Source: a virus
Direction: 5' to 3' (one strand)
Virus record (IMG/VR): IMGVR_UViG_3300012205_000277
Span: 27,830 to 91,829 of that record
Length of the DNA: 64,000 nucleotides
Within the stretch, counting starts at the first letter, position 1. The number at the start of each line of letters is the position of its first letter. Shown here one piece after another: positions 30,610 through 38,962 of the stretch. The notes below the pieces were generated by a model. That model did no database searches and had not been told where the DNA came from. It saw only the letters and a program-made list of their open reading frames with translations. Made by a program: the position numbers and the translations under genes.

Positions 30610-30887
30610 TTGAGCTGCCCTCCCTGACCCCAAAGATTGACGAAGACGCGCTTGCCATGCTCATCTTTCATCATGTTTGGGTGGGCGATGTCCTGACCCT
30701 GACAGTCATAATCGTAGATTTCCACGGTCATGCCGGGCGGGATGTTGTGAATCCTATGAATGACACCGCCATTCATGACGACGCGGATTGGCTTCTGTGT
30801 AGGAACTTCATGGCCCTTGCAATGCGTCCATTGGCCGGATTGCACCTGTGGACAATTTTTGTTGTCGCCGTGATGCATGGTGGTCAT
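30606..30887 (-). CDS. Hypothetical protein
   Basis: A 93-residue protein (MTTMHHGDNKNCPQVQSG...), beta-rich with ligands Cys and His at the N-terminus. Leader AAAGGGAGAAACACATG belongs to the conserved ribosome-site family. Function unknown. Confidence 0.6.
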   Translation of the reverse strand: MTTMHHGDNKNCPQVQSGQWTHCKGHEVPTQKPIRVVMNGGVIHRIHNIPPGMTVEIYDYDCQGQDIAHPNMMKDEHGKRVFVNLWGQGGQLK

Positions 30888-30968
30888 GTGTTTCTCCCTT
30901 TGGACGCTTAGGCCGCGCCCTGGCTTGAATCTTAGACACTAACATAAGTCCCGGCAGGGCAGGCGCGG

Positions 30969-31394
30969 TTAATCCTGCAAGACAATTGATCGCGTCGTTT
31001 GCAATAAAAATATCGGCTCGATCGGAGCACTGCTTGTGATTTTGCGGCCGGCCCGGAGGAATGCCTGTTCCGCCGCAGGAGTCGTCCGGCTCTTATCCAC
31101 TGGTTCCTTGGACAAGATCAGGTCGATGTGCTTGCACGCGATCTTCGGCGCTTTGTGAAACTTCCAGAACGGGCAGGAACATGCCCAGGTCCCGTCCGCT
31201 TTCATGGAAACTACGTATTGGGCATCGGAAGTCATGCTGGTGACTTGCCAACGCGCGATGTACTGCGCACTCGGTTTCAGTTTCGTAACCATTTTGTTTC
31301 TCCCTTTTTTTGATTCCAACCACTGTTTCACTTCGGCTTTGATGGCTGCATCAATTGTCTGCATCGTCTTCGGGAAGATTTTGTGCTTCTTCAT
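30969..31394 (-). CDS. SWIM zinc-finger protein with two in-frame starts
   Basis: A 141-residue protein. Residues 80-105 show a SWIM finger (WACSCPFWKF, then ACKHIDLIL; C-x-C...C-x-H). ATG 31394 overlaps the upstream stop (ATGA) and has GGAGGAAACAAAATG. A second in-frame ATG at 31292 has the full AAAGGGAGAAACAAAATG cassette and would give a 107-residue form containing the finger. Both may be used. Confidence 0.7.
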   Translation of the reverse strand: MKKHKIFPKTMQTIDAAIKAEVKQWLESKKGRNKMVTKLKPSAQYIARWQVTSMTSDAQYVVSMKADGTWACSCPFWKFHKAPKIACKHIDLILSKEPVDKSRTTPAAEQAFLRAGRKITSSAPIEPIFLLQTTRSIVLQD

Positions 31395-31936
31395 TTTGTT
31401 TCCTCCATCAGTCGTATGCATTCCTCAAGGCGCCCGGCGCGCAATAATCGGAGACGCTCACTCGCCGCCGGGATCGCCATCTCTCCTTTCCATCGTTGTT
31501 TGAGAAGCGGAAATCCGCGATGCCAATCGTTGAGCACACAAGCATCGCCGTCCCACGTGGCCTCATCGGCACGCTCTAGGGAAAATTCCACACCCAAATA
31601 AGCGGAACCTTCATTGAACCAGGTTGAGTCGAGCAGAATATTCTGCGCGTCTGCGTTCCAGGCATGAGGAACTGGCAAGGCGGCCCCACCAAAACCGGGC
31701 AGCGCATAGCCTTCGACATATTTAAGGTTGTAGATCGCGCCTGCAAAAACGGAATTCCCGTAGCAGTGTTTTGGAAGGCCGCGATAACCGTCTGGCGGAT
31801 AAGCCACCGGCTCGTACCAGATCCCATGCTCGATGATGAAGTCGGCGGAACAGGAATAGACAAAGCCATCCGGCTTCGTCATGCATTCCCGTATCTGTTC
31901 GAGGGCACGCAACAAGCGGTTTCGTGCCTGGTTCAT
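31391..31936 (-). CDS. Transglutaminase/papain-like fold protein
   Basis: A 181-residue protein with a candidate Cys-His-Asp triad: HCYGNSVFAG (Cys about 58), VPHAWNADA (His about 91) and LLDSTWF (Asp about 103), plus YVEGYALPGF between them. This order matches transglutaminase-like phage hypothetical proteins. It may cleave or modify peptide bonds. Start 31936 makes an ATGA overlap. Confidence 0.6.
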   Translation of the reverse strand: MNQARNRLLRALEQIRECMTKPDGFVYSCSADFIIEHGIWYEPVAYPPDGYRGLPKHCYGNSVFAGAIYNLKYVEGYALPGFGGAALPVPHAWNADAQNILLDSTWFNEGSAYLGVEFSLERADEATWDGDACVLNDWHRGFPLLKQRWKGEMAIPAASERLRLLRAGRLEECIRLMEETK

Positions 31937-32133
31937 TTCTTGACCCATGGGACGGTATGCCAAGTCCTCAAGAGGAGGACATGCGGGATGGGATATGGTG
32001 TCCCGGCTTTAACTGCCTTCATGATCTTGCGCATCCCGTTCTTTCCGAACATCAACTCCATGTCCTTATAGAAGGCCGCAAGATGCTTGATCGGCACGGT
32101 GATATCCAGGGTGACGACGACCTCTGATTTCAT
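31933..32133 (-). CDS. Hypothetical protein
   Basis: A 66-residue protein (MKSEVVVTLDITVPIKHLA...) with a beta-alpha start. ATGA overlaps with both neighbours; sits between the ParB-like gene and the transglutaminase-like gene. Function unknown. Confidence 0.6.
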   Translation of the reverse strand: MKSEVVVTLDITVPIKHLAAFYKDMELMFGKNGMRKIMKAVKAGTPYPIPHVLLLRTWHTVPWVKK

Positions 32134-33632
32134 GCGACCTTCTTCGGCGCGGCCTTTGGCTTGGATTTCTTTTCGCTGGCTTGTTTGGCCAATTGGGCGA
32201 GTGGGACACCAGCTTGTTTTGCTTTAGCATCGAGCAGTTGCGCCTTGTTGGTGCTGCCGCTGTGGAACCACAGGTCGGATTCCGCCAGCATGAGCAGATA
32301 GAGCCACTGATAAACGGCGTCTGCGGTCAATTTGGCAAGGTTCTTCTTGACTGTGCCGTGATAGTCCTTCCCGCCATACTTCGCGGCTGCTGGCTGCCAT
32401 TCCATGGCGTCAGCGAGACTTTTGGCGTGATCGTGGCTGAGTCCTTCGATCGCGTGGCCCAAGATTACGCGGTAGTCTTTAGTGGCCATCGGGAAGGTAT
32501 CCGACGCCAGTTCTTTGAATACCAGTGCGCGGCGCCGCAGCTCGATCTTGCGCTTTCGATCGGCCTGCTTTGATGCATCACTGCGTTTATAGCCCGAGTC
32601 AGAAGCATAAGACTGATGCGTCTTGCATTTCTGGTTCGTGCAAATCTTCAATATTTGACCAAGTTTCGCTTCCTGGTTGTGATTGGCATAGTGGCTGATC
32701 TGTTCGACCACCACGCCTTGTTTCGTGTCCGGGCAATTCTTGTCGCCGGCTTTTACCCAGGTCGTCAGGTGTTTGGCTCTGGAAGATTCATACTGCGAGG
32801 CAATGCTCAGCAGGACCGCGTCCTTGTGGGTACCCACCTGAATCTTGATGAAGGCCCGGGTCTTTTCCTCGAAGCAGGCCGGATCGGTGCAGGTGTCGGC
32901 GCTTCGCACGTCTTCAAAAAGCGCCTTGTTGAATCCGGTGCGTTTCGGGCAAGTCACACAGGACCCCGCTTTGGCTACCAGCTTCGCGTCAGTCGTATCG
33001 AATGGAGCCTGCTTCAGCACCAGAAAGAAATGCCGTGCGATTTCATCCGCGAGGTTGCGCGCACTGTCGCCACGCTTCAGCCAAGGCACGATTTGTTTCT
33101 GCTGCTCCGGCTGGAGCCGCGCGGCCTGGTCGGCATGGCCAACGCCGATTTTGTTTTCGAGAAACAGCTTCCGGATTGGCTCGATGAGATCCGCGTATTT
33201 CAATCGTCGCTGCACATACGCAGTTGACTTCCCTAGCCGTGTTGCGAGCTGCTCCAAGGACAAATTCCCTTCCTTCTGCAATTGCTGGTAGCCGGTACAT
33301 TGTTCGAGTGGGTGAATATTTTCCCGTTGATCGTTTTCAAGAACCATCAGTTCGACGGCCTGCTGATCGGTCATTTCGCGGACGAGTACTGGCACTTCGA
33401 CCAAGCCAGCATCTTTTGCGGCGAGATATCGCCGATGACCGGAGACGATCTCCAAATGCTTGTAGACCGGGCCTACGCCATTTTGCACTGGTCTCGCGAG
33501 CAAGGGCGTAACGATTCCTTGCTCGCGGATACTGGCAACCAATTCGGTCATGGCCTTCTTATCGAAGAATCGACGCGGATTGTTTTTTGACTCTTGCAGA
33601 CTTCCGATTGGCACTTTTTGTAGTTCTGACAT
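32130..33632 (-). CDS. ParB/RepB-like protein with extended zinc-containing C-terminus
   Basis: A 500-residue protein. Residues 1-100 are the ParB nuclease-like domain (GSLQESKNNPRRFFD, EIVSGHRRYLAAK), 110-160 a KorB-type helix-turn-helix (LSLEQLATRLGKSTAYVQRRL). The C-terminal half has several cysteine clusters (CVTCPKRTGFNK, CTDPACFEE, CTNQKCKTH), like ParB-related proteins of plasmids. It could act in DNA partition, transcription control or as a CTP-dependent DNA-binding protein. Start with the conserved AAGGGAGAAACGAAATG. Confidence 0.8.
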   Translation of the reverse strand: MSELQKVPIGSLQESKNNPRRFFDKKAMTELVASIREQGIVTPLLARPVQNGVGPVYKHLEIVSGHRRYLAAKDAGLVEVPVLVREMTDQQAVELMVLENDQRENIHPLEQCTGYQQLQKEGNLSLEQLATRLGKSTAYVQRRLKYADLIEPIRKLFLENKIGVGHADQAARLQPEQQKQIVPWLKRGDSARNLADEIARHFFLVLKQAPFDTTDAKLVAKAGSCVTCPKRTGFNKALFEDVRSADTCTDPACFEEKTRAFIKIQVGTHKDAVLLSIASQYESSRAKHLTTWVKAGDKNCPDTKQGVVVEQISHYANHNQEAKLGQILKICTNQKCKTHQSYASDSGYKRSDASKQADRKRKIELRRRALVFKELASDTFPMATKDYRVILGHAIEGLSHDHAKSLADAMEWQPAAAKYGGKDYHGTVKKNLAKLTADAVYQWLYLLMLAESDLWFHSGSTNKAQLLDAKAKQAGVPLAQLAKQASEKKSKPKAAPKKVA

Positions 33633-33674
33633 TTCGTTTCTCCCTTGCAAAACTTCCAGGCGTCTTGCTGCCCT

Positions 33675-33842
33675 TTAAATAACTTTCCCTTGCTTATTGA
33701 GGAAGGCTTTCCAAGTGAACCGCGTGCACTCGCATTGGAGGCATTCAAGATGATGCAGGTCTCCGCCATGCTGTGACCTCTTGTGGCCGCAGCAGCAGAG
33801 TTCTTCGATGACCTTTGACCAATCGCGTTTCTTCTTCTTCAT
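33675..33842 (-). CDS. Small zinc protein
   Basis: A 55-residue protein (MKKKKRDWSKVIEELCCCG...) with CCCGHKRSQH and CLQCECTRF, a likely zinc site. The start at 33842 lies 4 bases after the preceding TAG stop. Confidence 0.6.
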   Translation of the reverse strand: MKKKKRDWSKVIEELCCCGHKRSQHGGDLHHLECLQCECTRFTWKAFLNKQGKVI

Positions 33843-33846
33843 CAGG

Positions 33847-33984
33847 CTAGTTTCCGGCCATTGCGATTGCGCGCTTGATTGTTCGGGTAGAAAGACGCAT
33901 TGTGAAATAGGTCCACTTCCGCCCCACTTTCGTGCTGAAAATCTTACCGCCTGCAAGTTGTGGCTTCAGATGAATCGCTTTCAT
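33847..33984 (-). CDS. Small basic protein
   Basis: A 45-residue basic protein (MKAIHLKPQLAGGKIFSTK...) with the conserved GGAGAAACCAAATG start. Ends in TAG. Function unknown. Confidence 0.6.
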   Translation of the reverse strand: MKAIHLKPQLAGGKIFSTKVGRKWTYFTMRLSTRTIKRAIAMAGN

Positions 33985-34001
33985 TTGGTTTCTCCTTTTT
34001 G

Positions 34002-34202
34002 TTATCGAGCATGTGTTTCGATAAATTCAGCGGCCTTGATGGCCATTGCCCGCCGATCGTCCATCGATACGGCTGTCTGTGAATGGCTTGGCCCTATCAG
34101 CCATCCGGCCCAGAACGCCAGTGCCGGCCCGGCCTCGGAATCAGATACTTCTGGTACTTCTCCGGTAAGCTGATACTGCCGCAGCCATTCGCTCACTTTC
34201 AT
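34002..34202 (-). CDS. Hypothetical protein
   Basis: A 66-residue protein (MKVSEWLRQYQLTGEVPEV...), helical with a central Gly/Trp segment. Preceded by a GC-rich hairpin leader with the GGCAAGGCAGGAACGGC motif. Function unknown. Confidence 0.6.
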   Translation of the reverse strand: MKVSEWLRQYQLTGEVPEVSDSEAGPALAFWAGWLIGPSHSQTAVSMDDRRAMAIKAAEFIETHAR

Positions 34203-34246
34203 GTTTGGTACCTCTTAAAATTAGCGGCGGTTCCCGGCCCGCGTTT

Positions 34247-34263
34247 GCCGTTCCTGCCTTGCC
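34247..34263 (-). promoter_or_regulatory. Shared leader motif GGCAAGGCAGGAACGGC
   Basis: Exact 17-base match to 59315-59331 and close match to 42837-42853. It lies upstream of the hairpin (GCGG...CCGC) and ribosome site of the gene at 34202. Confidence 0.55.
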
Positions 34264-34330
34264 GGGCCAAGGCGGGCCTTTTCGCAACTTTGCCCGCCTC
34301 TCCTTCCTTTCCTAGCCTGCCACGGCAAAC

Positions 34331-35401
34331 TTAGGCTGCAATCCCTTCTTTGAAAGCTTTCTTTAGTTGAGAAAAAACACATTCCGATTCCGCTATATCG
34401 GTGCGCATTTCCTTGACCCGCGGCTGAAAAAGTCTTCCACCGGCGCCGACATATAAGAATGTGATTTCGAGAATTGAACCAATCCTAATTCGAGAATCTT
34501 TCCCGTTCAAACTAACGCGGCCAACTTCACGCCATTTGCCTTCGTCGAGCAGTGCGAGTGTCGCGGAATTGTGACCTTTATGACCCATTCCAATGACCTT
34601 GCAACTCGCGCTCTTTAAGAATTTGAATTTCTTGTGTTGGCCGTTCCGACCTGCACGGTAAGGTGCATCTTTGCATTTGAAGCAGACACCTTCAGCGCGT
34701 TTTTTCAGAAGCAATGCTAAGGCGGCTTGCTTTTGTGTCGTTGAAAGCCAGGTATCGACCGTGAATTCCGGAGCCTTCTCGTCAAGAAGTAGCCAGCGCT
34801 TTTCGTAAGGCATGGTTTTGATATTCGTTCCATCGGCAAAGAAAATATCGAAGGCGTAATACTTGTCGCCGATGATCTCGCCATCTATGAAAAAAGAATC
34901 AAGGGCGATGGCTTTGAGACTGTCGACCAATTCTGCCGGGAGTGCAACTGTTTCACCCTTTTTGTTATAGCCCACGAAATTGCTGGCCTTTGTCTTTTCA
35001 ATTTGGCGGCGATGTCCGTCGAGTTTGGTTTGCAGAATATAGCGGTCATCTTTGACTAATGCTTCCGCTTCTTCTCGCGTGATTTCTTCCAACAACTCGA
35101 CCGGGAACTGCGTCCGCGTGCTGTTGGCTGGCGGTTCAACTGGTGCGAGCGGTGCCGCGGTGCCAGCTTCCGCGCCGACGTAGCCCTTGCTTGTTTTTTC
35201 GCGGACCAGGCGTTCGTAAATCTTGGTTGCTTCTTCGAGCGAAACTGGCGTTGGCGTCTTAGTCCCCGCGGTCAAAGTCCCAGCGCGACGACCATATTGA
35301 AAAAGCACAACGTATGCAGTACCTTTTTTGACCAACTGAAGCCGATACTCCTTATCCGAGTTCTCTTCGAGGCTCTTGTAATACAAAATCGTTGCCTTCA
35401 T
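34331..35401 (-). CDS. ATP-dependent DNA ligase with N-terminal WGR domain
   Basis: A 356-residue protein. Residues 1-75 form a WGR domain (YRLQLVKKGTAYVVLFQYGR, LTAGTKTP), known from PARPs and bacterial DNA-repair proteins as a DNA-end binding module. Residues 100-356 are a ligase: motif I TKLDGHRRQI (catalytic Lys about 125), motif III FIDGEIIG, motif IV EGVCFK, motif V KFKFLKSASCKVIG and an OB-fold end. It would seal nicks or breaks using ATP. With Ku at 41952 it suggests a phage end-joining pathway. Start 35401 has GGGAGAATCAAAATG. Confidence 0.85.
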   Translation of the reverse strand: MKATILYYKSLEENSDKEYRLQLVKKGTAYVVLFQYGRRAGTLTAGTKTPTPVSLEEATKIYERLVREKTSKGYVGAEAGTAAPLAPVEPPANSTRTQFPVELLEEITREEAEALVKDDRYILQTKLDGHRRQIEKTKASNFVGYNKKGETVALPAELVDSLKAIALDSFFIDGEIIGDKYYAFDIFFADGTNIKTMPYEKRWLLLDEKAPEFTVDTWLSTTQKQAALALLLKKRAEGVCFKCKDAPYRAGRNGQHKKFKFLKSASCKVIGMGHKGHNSATLALLDEGKWREVGRVSLNGKDSRIRIGSILEITFLYVGAGGRLFQPRVKEMRTDIAESECVFSQLKKAFKEGIAA

Positions 35402-35454
35402 TTTGATTCTCCCTTTGCATCGGATTCCAGGCTCGATGTTGCCCACAAAAATCG

Positions 35455-35634
35455 TCAAACTGTCACGTCGAACTGTTCCAAGAGGTCGGCGATGGCTTCC
35501 TCTTCGGTCGCTCCTTTTCCAATGATTGCCTTCGAATCAGGATCTCCACCATCGATTGTGCCGTCCACATAGGCTTGCCAGTCGTAGTTGCGCGTTGGAA
35601 TTGGAGGACAGACGAATACGGTTTTGATGTTCAT
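35455..35634 (-). CDS. Hypothetical protein
   Basis: A 59-residue acidic protein (MNIKTVFVCPPIPTRNYDW...) with GATEEEAIADLLEQF near its end, a pattern like small phage proteins that modify enzymes. ATGA overlap upstream. Function unknown. Confidence 0.6.
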   Translation of the reverse strand: MNIKTVFVCPPIPTRNYDWQAYVDGTIDGGDPDSKAIIGKGATEEEAIADLLEQFDVTV

Positions 35635-36143
35635 GGTTTCTCCATTCGCAGATAATCTTCGATATCTTCTTTCGTGACATCGCGGAGGTCGGCGGGCCGG
35701 CTTTCGTCATCCCATTTGCGCTGCCTCGCGCCAAGATCATAGCCACCTTCCGATACCCAGCGCTCGTTGTATCCAACGGGCCACTTCATGCCTTTGATAC
35801 TCCAAAGCGAAAATTCATTGGATGTATCCACTAATCTGGATTCGGCTGGAAAAAGTTCGATGGCTTCTTCCTCCGGGCCGAGCAATTCATTTTTGATTCT
35901 CTGGAAGTGCCGCCAATCGCGGCGTGTGCTGCGAGCGTGATCGTGTATGGAGAGTTGAATTACTGTCCCAACTTCGATTCCATCCTTGTCGAAGAGTGGT
36001 GTCTCGCGTTTGTGAACGGTGTATAAATTGTTTCTGTATATCGATGTCTCTCTCTCATTCTTCTGTTCCATGCGCTTTCCCAAGTCTGTGTCCGGGGCTC
36101 TGGATACGCCAAAAGCTGGCTGGAGCGGCTCCCATTTGATCAT
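35631..36143 (-). CDS. DUF7694-like phage protein
   Basis: A 170-residue protein with RRDWRHFQRIKNELLGPEEE, AIELFPAESRLVDT and PVGYNERWV, the signature of a conserved phage family (DUF7694) of unknown function. ATGA overlaps with both neighbours. Confidence 0.7.
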   Translation of the reverse strand: MIKWEPLQPAFGVSRAPDTDLGKRMEQKNERETSIYRNNLYTVHKRETPLFDKDGIEVGTVIQLSIHDHARSTRRDWRHFQRIKNELLGPEEEAIELFPAESRLVDTSNEFSLWSIKGMKWPVGYNERWVSEGGYDLGARQRKWDDESRPADLRDVTKEDIEDYLRMEKP

Positions 36144-36625
36144 TCGAGTTCCTTTCTCATTTTGGCGCGAAGCACTTCCGCGGCTTGCTGGACGAGCCCA
36201 CGTTCGGCCAAGTGCGTCCAAATCCTGCGATAAAGGCTGACCGGATTCACGAAGATGGCATGATAGACAGCATTCAAGCCGCTATGAGAGAGCTGGTTGC
36301 GCTCAGGGCCGCAATCGAACATTGCACAACCGAATGGGCTGATATCGTGGATGCTACAAAGACCTTCGGGCGTCAGATTGATGCAACTGCCATCGGCTTT
36401 TACGGCTGGCACAAGAGTCGGGATGCGGAAAGTCTGCAAGCCTTTCATGACCAGCGCGCCTGGCGAAGCCAAAAGATTCGTCTCGGCCCACACAAGCGGG
36501 TCCACCCCGGCTGGCAGCATGTAGTCTAAGTCGGTTGGAATAAGGAATCCTGGCATGTATAAACAATTCGTACGACATACTTTGCAATCGCATATCGTGC
36601 GTTCCAGTCCAAATTCAGTTCTCAT
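36140..36625 (-). CDS. YkgJ-family cysteine-cluster protein
   Basis: A 161-residue protein with the YkgJ pattern: CDCKVCRTNC near the N-terminus, CINLTPEGLCSIHDISPFGC in the middle, which would chelate zinc or an iron-sulphur cluster. The C-terminal part is helical. Start 36625 makes an ATGA overlap. Role unknown. Confidence 0.7.
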   Translation of the reverse strand: MRTEFGLERTICDCKVCRTNCLYMPGFLIPTDLDYMLPAGVDPLVWAETNLLASPGALVMKGLQTFRIPTLVPAVKADGSCINLTPEGLCSIHDISPFGCAMFDCGPERNQLSHSGLNAVYHAIFVNPVSLYRRIWTHLAERGLVQQAAEVLRAKMRKELE

Positions 36626-36720
36626 TGTTCGACTCCGTTGAGAGCAAACCAAAGCCTCTCGCCTAAAAGAAATCCGCAAGCCGTACCGACGAGCACCAGA
36701 AAAGGGAATATGTTCGTCAT
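36622..36720 (-). CDS. 32-residue single-pass membrane protein
   Basis: One hydrophobic helix (MTNIFPFLVLVGTACGFLLG) with a short tail. ATGA-type overlaps at both ends. Function unknown. Confidence 0.5.
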   Translation of the reverse strand: MTNIFPFLVLVGTACGFLLGERLWFALNGVEQ

Positions 36721-36971
36721 CAGGGCCTCTCTATTGTGGGTTTTAGTTTTCTGTGGTCGTGATTCTGAATCAGGATGCTGATCTCGTCCACGTACTGTGG
36801 ATTCTCGTTCAGCCATTGCTGCGTACAGACCATGGAGCCGAGAATCACGGCCACGTCTCCCACGGGCTGATGGCAACAGGTCCACCCGAAAGTAAGTCTG
36901 CCGTTGCGCTCGATACCGAAGATAGCGGACTGGCCTTCTTCAAGTGGCTGCTGACAAGGTCCACAGATCAT
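36720..36971 (-). CDS. Zinc-site protein
   Basis: An 83-residue protein beginning MICGPCQQPLEEGQSAIFG, with CCHQP later; together a plausible zinc site as in small phage regulators. Overlaps both neighbours. Function unknown. Confidence 0.6.
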   Translation of the reverse strand: MICGPCQQPLEEGQSAIFGIERNGRLTFGWTCCHQPVGDVAVILGSMVCTQQWLNENPQYVDEISILIQNHDHRKLKPTIERP

Positions 36972-37255
36972 TGAGCCCTCCAGTTTCTCGCCACCGGCGA
37001 TTCGTTCAGGTCGCAATCCGCAAGTAACAATCGCCACATCCACTCTTCGCGCTCTTGCTTGGCGAGAAGGCGAAGCGTGCCGTGGGGGAATGGCTTTGCC
37101 GGCTCCCGCAGTTCATAGCCTTGTTCTTTGAACGCAGCGCGGAGTTTCTTGAATGCCGACCGTTCAAGCTGAGATACCCGCATCGCGGTAAGTCCCATGG
37201 CGCGGCCAACTTCTTCTTGACTCATCACCGTGAGCTGTTGAAGCATTTTTGTCAT
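36968..37255 (-). CDS. Sigma-region-4-like helix-turn-helix protein
   Basis: A 95-residue protein with MSQEEVGRAMGLTAMRVSQL followed by RSAFKKLRAAF, close to the DNA-binding region 4 of sigma factors. Could redirect host RNA polymerase or act as a regulator. ATGA overlaps. Confidence 0.7.
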   Translation of the reverse strand: MTKMLQQLTVMSQEEVGRAMGLTAMRVSQLERSAFKKLRAAFKEQGYELREPAKPFPHGTLRLLAKQEREEWMWRLLLADCDLNESPVARNWRAQ

Positions 37256-37521
37256 AACACCCTTTCAATCTCGACCGTAAAAGCTGTTAACGGTCTGTTT
37301 GGGCGATTGTCATCGCGGTACGGACACCGTTTGCTTTGCTGCTTCCAGAAGTTCAGCGCTTCTTCGGCATCGGCAAACTTCTTGGCTTCATTGATATCTG
37401 CCGTGACGATGACTTTCCCGAGCCCGGCCTCGTCGGTGTCTGCATGAAATTCTTTGATGTACTGGCCATCTTCCGGACCGGGAATCAGCAAAGCGTTGCA
37501 GATGATTTTTATGCAGACCAT
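37252..37521 (-). CDS. Hypothetical protein
   Basis: An 89-residue alpha/beta protein (MVCIKIICNALLIPGPEDG...), with a helix AKKFADAEEALNFWKQ. ATGA overlap downstream. Function unknown. Confidence 0.6.
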   Translation of the reverse strand: MVCIKIICNALLIPGPEDGQYIKEFHADTDEAGLGKVIVTADINEAKKFADAEEALNFWKQQSKRCPYRDDNRPNRPLTAFTVEIERVL

Positions 37522-37528
37522 AGTCTCC

Positions 37529-37765
37529 TTAGCGCTTCCTCCGCTTGAGGCGAATGTTGGAATAAATCACAAGTTGAATATTTTGCAATGGCCCGCACGG
37601 CCGGATATCGTCGCCGTGGCAGTTGGTTTGATTGCAATTCGTAATGTCACTGCCCTGGTATCCGGTATCGATTTGAATCTTCCCGCAAGATTTACATTGG
37701 TAGGGAATCCCGGTGACTTTGCTGAGTTTTGTCGGTTTTGGTCTCGGTTTCAGAATGTGTGCCAC
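37529..37765 (-). CDS. Zinc-ribbon protein
   Basis: A 78-residue protein with CKSCGKIQ and CNQTNCHGDD, plus a basic C-terminal tail (RLKRRKR). Overlaps the upstream gene by 16 bases. Function unknown. Confidence 0.6.
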   Translation of the reverse strand: MAHILKPRPKPTKLSKVTGIPYQCKSCGKIQIDTGYQGSDITNCNQTNCHGDDIRPCGPLQNIQLVIYSNIRLKRRKR

Positions 37766-38001
37766 GGTCCCTCCAGGTTTTCCGGCTCGATGCCGTTGGC
37801 GCGCAGAATGTCACGCACGGAATCGAGCCAGCGCTGGCGCGGCCGGCCTGACAGTTCGTCCATGAACAAACTGTTCACGGGACTGCCGATGAAGGATTCG
37901 GCCTCGCGCAATCTTTCCAGGGCCTCTTCCTGCATTTCCATCTGTTTCTTCTTCGGCACTCGGCCATCAAAGTCGCGTTTCTGTTCAGTTCTTTTATGCA
38001 T
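37750..38001 (-). CDS. Hypothetical helical protein
   Basis: An 83-residue protein with a helix EMQEEALERLREAE. The start MHKRTEQ at 38001 has GAAGGAAAAATC; 38043 is an in-frame alternative. Function unknown. Confidence 0.55.
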   Translation of the reverse strand: MHKRTEQKRDFDGRVPKKKQMEMQEEALERLREAESFIGSPVNSLFMDELSGRPRQRWLDSVRDILRANGIEPENLEGPWHTF

Positions 38002-38055
38002 GATTTTTCCTTCGTCACGCCTGAGATTTGGATGAATCTTCATTCCAATTCCTCT

Positions 38056-38553
38056 CTAAGCCAGCCAGATTGGCAAGCCGTACCAGCGAATGACTTCGAT
38101 CAGCGCGTAGCCCTGATAGTTTACGAGGCGGTATTTCTTGGTGCGGCGCATCCCGATCTTTTCACTGCGCGTGGGAGACACTAGCGGGACATCGCCACCT
38201 TCGATGGGAATGGGCCTAGTGCGATTGGTTTCCGTAACCTTGCCGCTCAAAAACGGGCAGATTTCGATGGCGAACCTGGCGCAATGTTCATGCTGTGGCG
38301 GGTCCATGAACAGGTTTGAAGCTTCAATGGATTTCGGGCCTCCGATGAACCAGGCATATTCGCTAAGTGCGTTGCCACAGATGGCGCAGAGTTTCTGCAG
38401 GACGCAGGCACTGCGTTTGGCGTGATCGATTACCCGGAAGTCCGGGACGCCCTTCACATAGAGCACGACGAACGGTACGGGAAGTCCTTGATGGACCGGC
38501 AAGTGCGAAAGGAACGATGGAATCGTTATTTTTCGATCGTGGATAGAGTGCAT
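38056..38553 (-). CDS. Phage protein with Cys/His cluster
   Basis: A 165-residue protein starting MHSIHDRKITIPSFL. It has CAICGNALSEY, then DPPQHEHCARFAIEICPFL, a Cys-His arrangement found in a conserved phage family. Probably metal-binding. Overlaps the upstream gene by 28 bases. Confidence 0.6.
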   Translation of the reverse strand: MHSIHDRKITIPSFLSHLPVHQGLPVPFVVLYVKGVPDFRVIDHAKRSACVLQKLCAICGNALSEYAWFIGGPKSIEASNLFMDPPQHEHCARFAIEICPFLSGKVTETNRTRPIPIEGGDVPLVSPTRSEKIGMRRTKKYRLVNYQGYALIEVIRWYGLPIWLA

Positions 38554-38756
38554 AGGATTCCTTCGCTGCCTTCGCCCCAAACCGCTTCGAGTTTGGCTGG
38601 CATTGGCTGAATGATGGTGGTGCTCTTGCAGTTGAGGCATTCGACGATATATTTGGTGTAGGCTTTTATCGCCGACCGCGTGATGTAAACGGCGAATTCT
38701 CCCTTGCCGCAATTGCCACAGGCTTGCCGTTGAGCGTTCTCGATCATGGTCCGCAC
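38526..38756 (-). CDS. Zinc-ribbon protein
   Basis: A 76-residue protein with CGNCGKGEF and CLNCKST. Overlaps both neighbours. Function unknown. Confidence 0.6.
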   Translation of the reverse strand: MRTMIENAQRQACGNCGKGEFAVYITRSAIKAYTKYIVECLNCKSTTIIQPMPAKLEAVWGEGSEGILCTLSTIEK

Positions 38757-38959
38757 TCCTTACGCATCAGCTTAATGTAGGCTTTGACTTCACGCAGATC
38801 TTTGGCGCTTTTGATCTCCGTCTCGGGTTCACCTTCTTCGAATAGGCTTAATTCTGTCTCCGCCATGAACAGCAAATCGGCTGGAGTCTTTTGGTGGCCC
38901 AGGTCCACATTAGCCAATAGAATGTCCGGCAACGCATTGAGGGCCTTATCGAGAGTCAT
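38744..38959 (-). CDS. Hypothetical protein
   Basis: A 71-residue acidic helical protein (MTLDKALNALPDILLANVD...). Lies 3 bases from the DUF3085-like gene. Function unknown. Confidence 0.6.
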   Translation of the reverse strand: MTLDKALNALPDILLANVDLGHQKTPADLLFMAETELSLFEEGEPETEIKSAKDLREVKAYIKLMRKECGP

Positions 38960-38962
38960 GGC

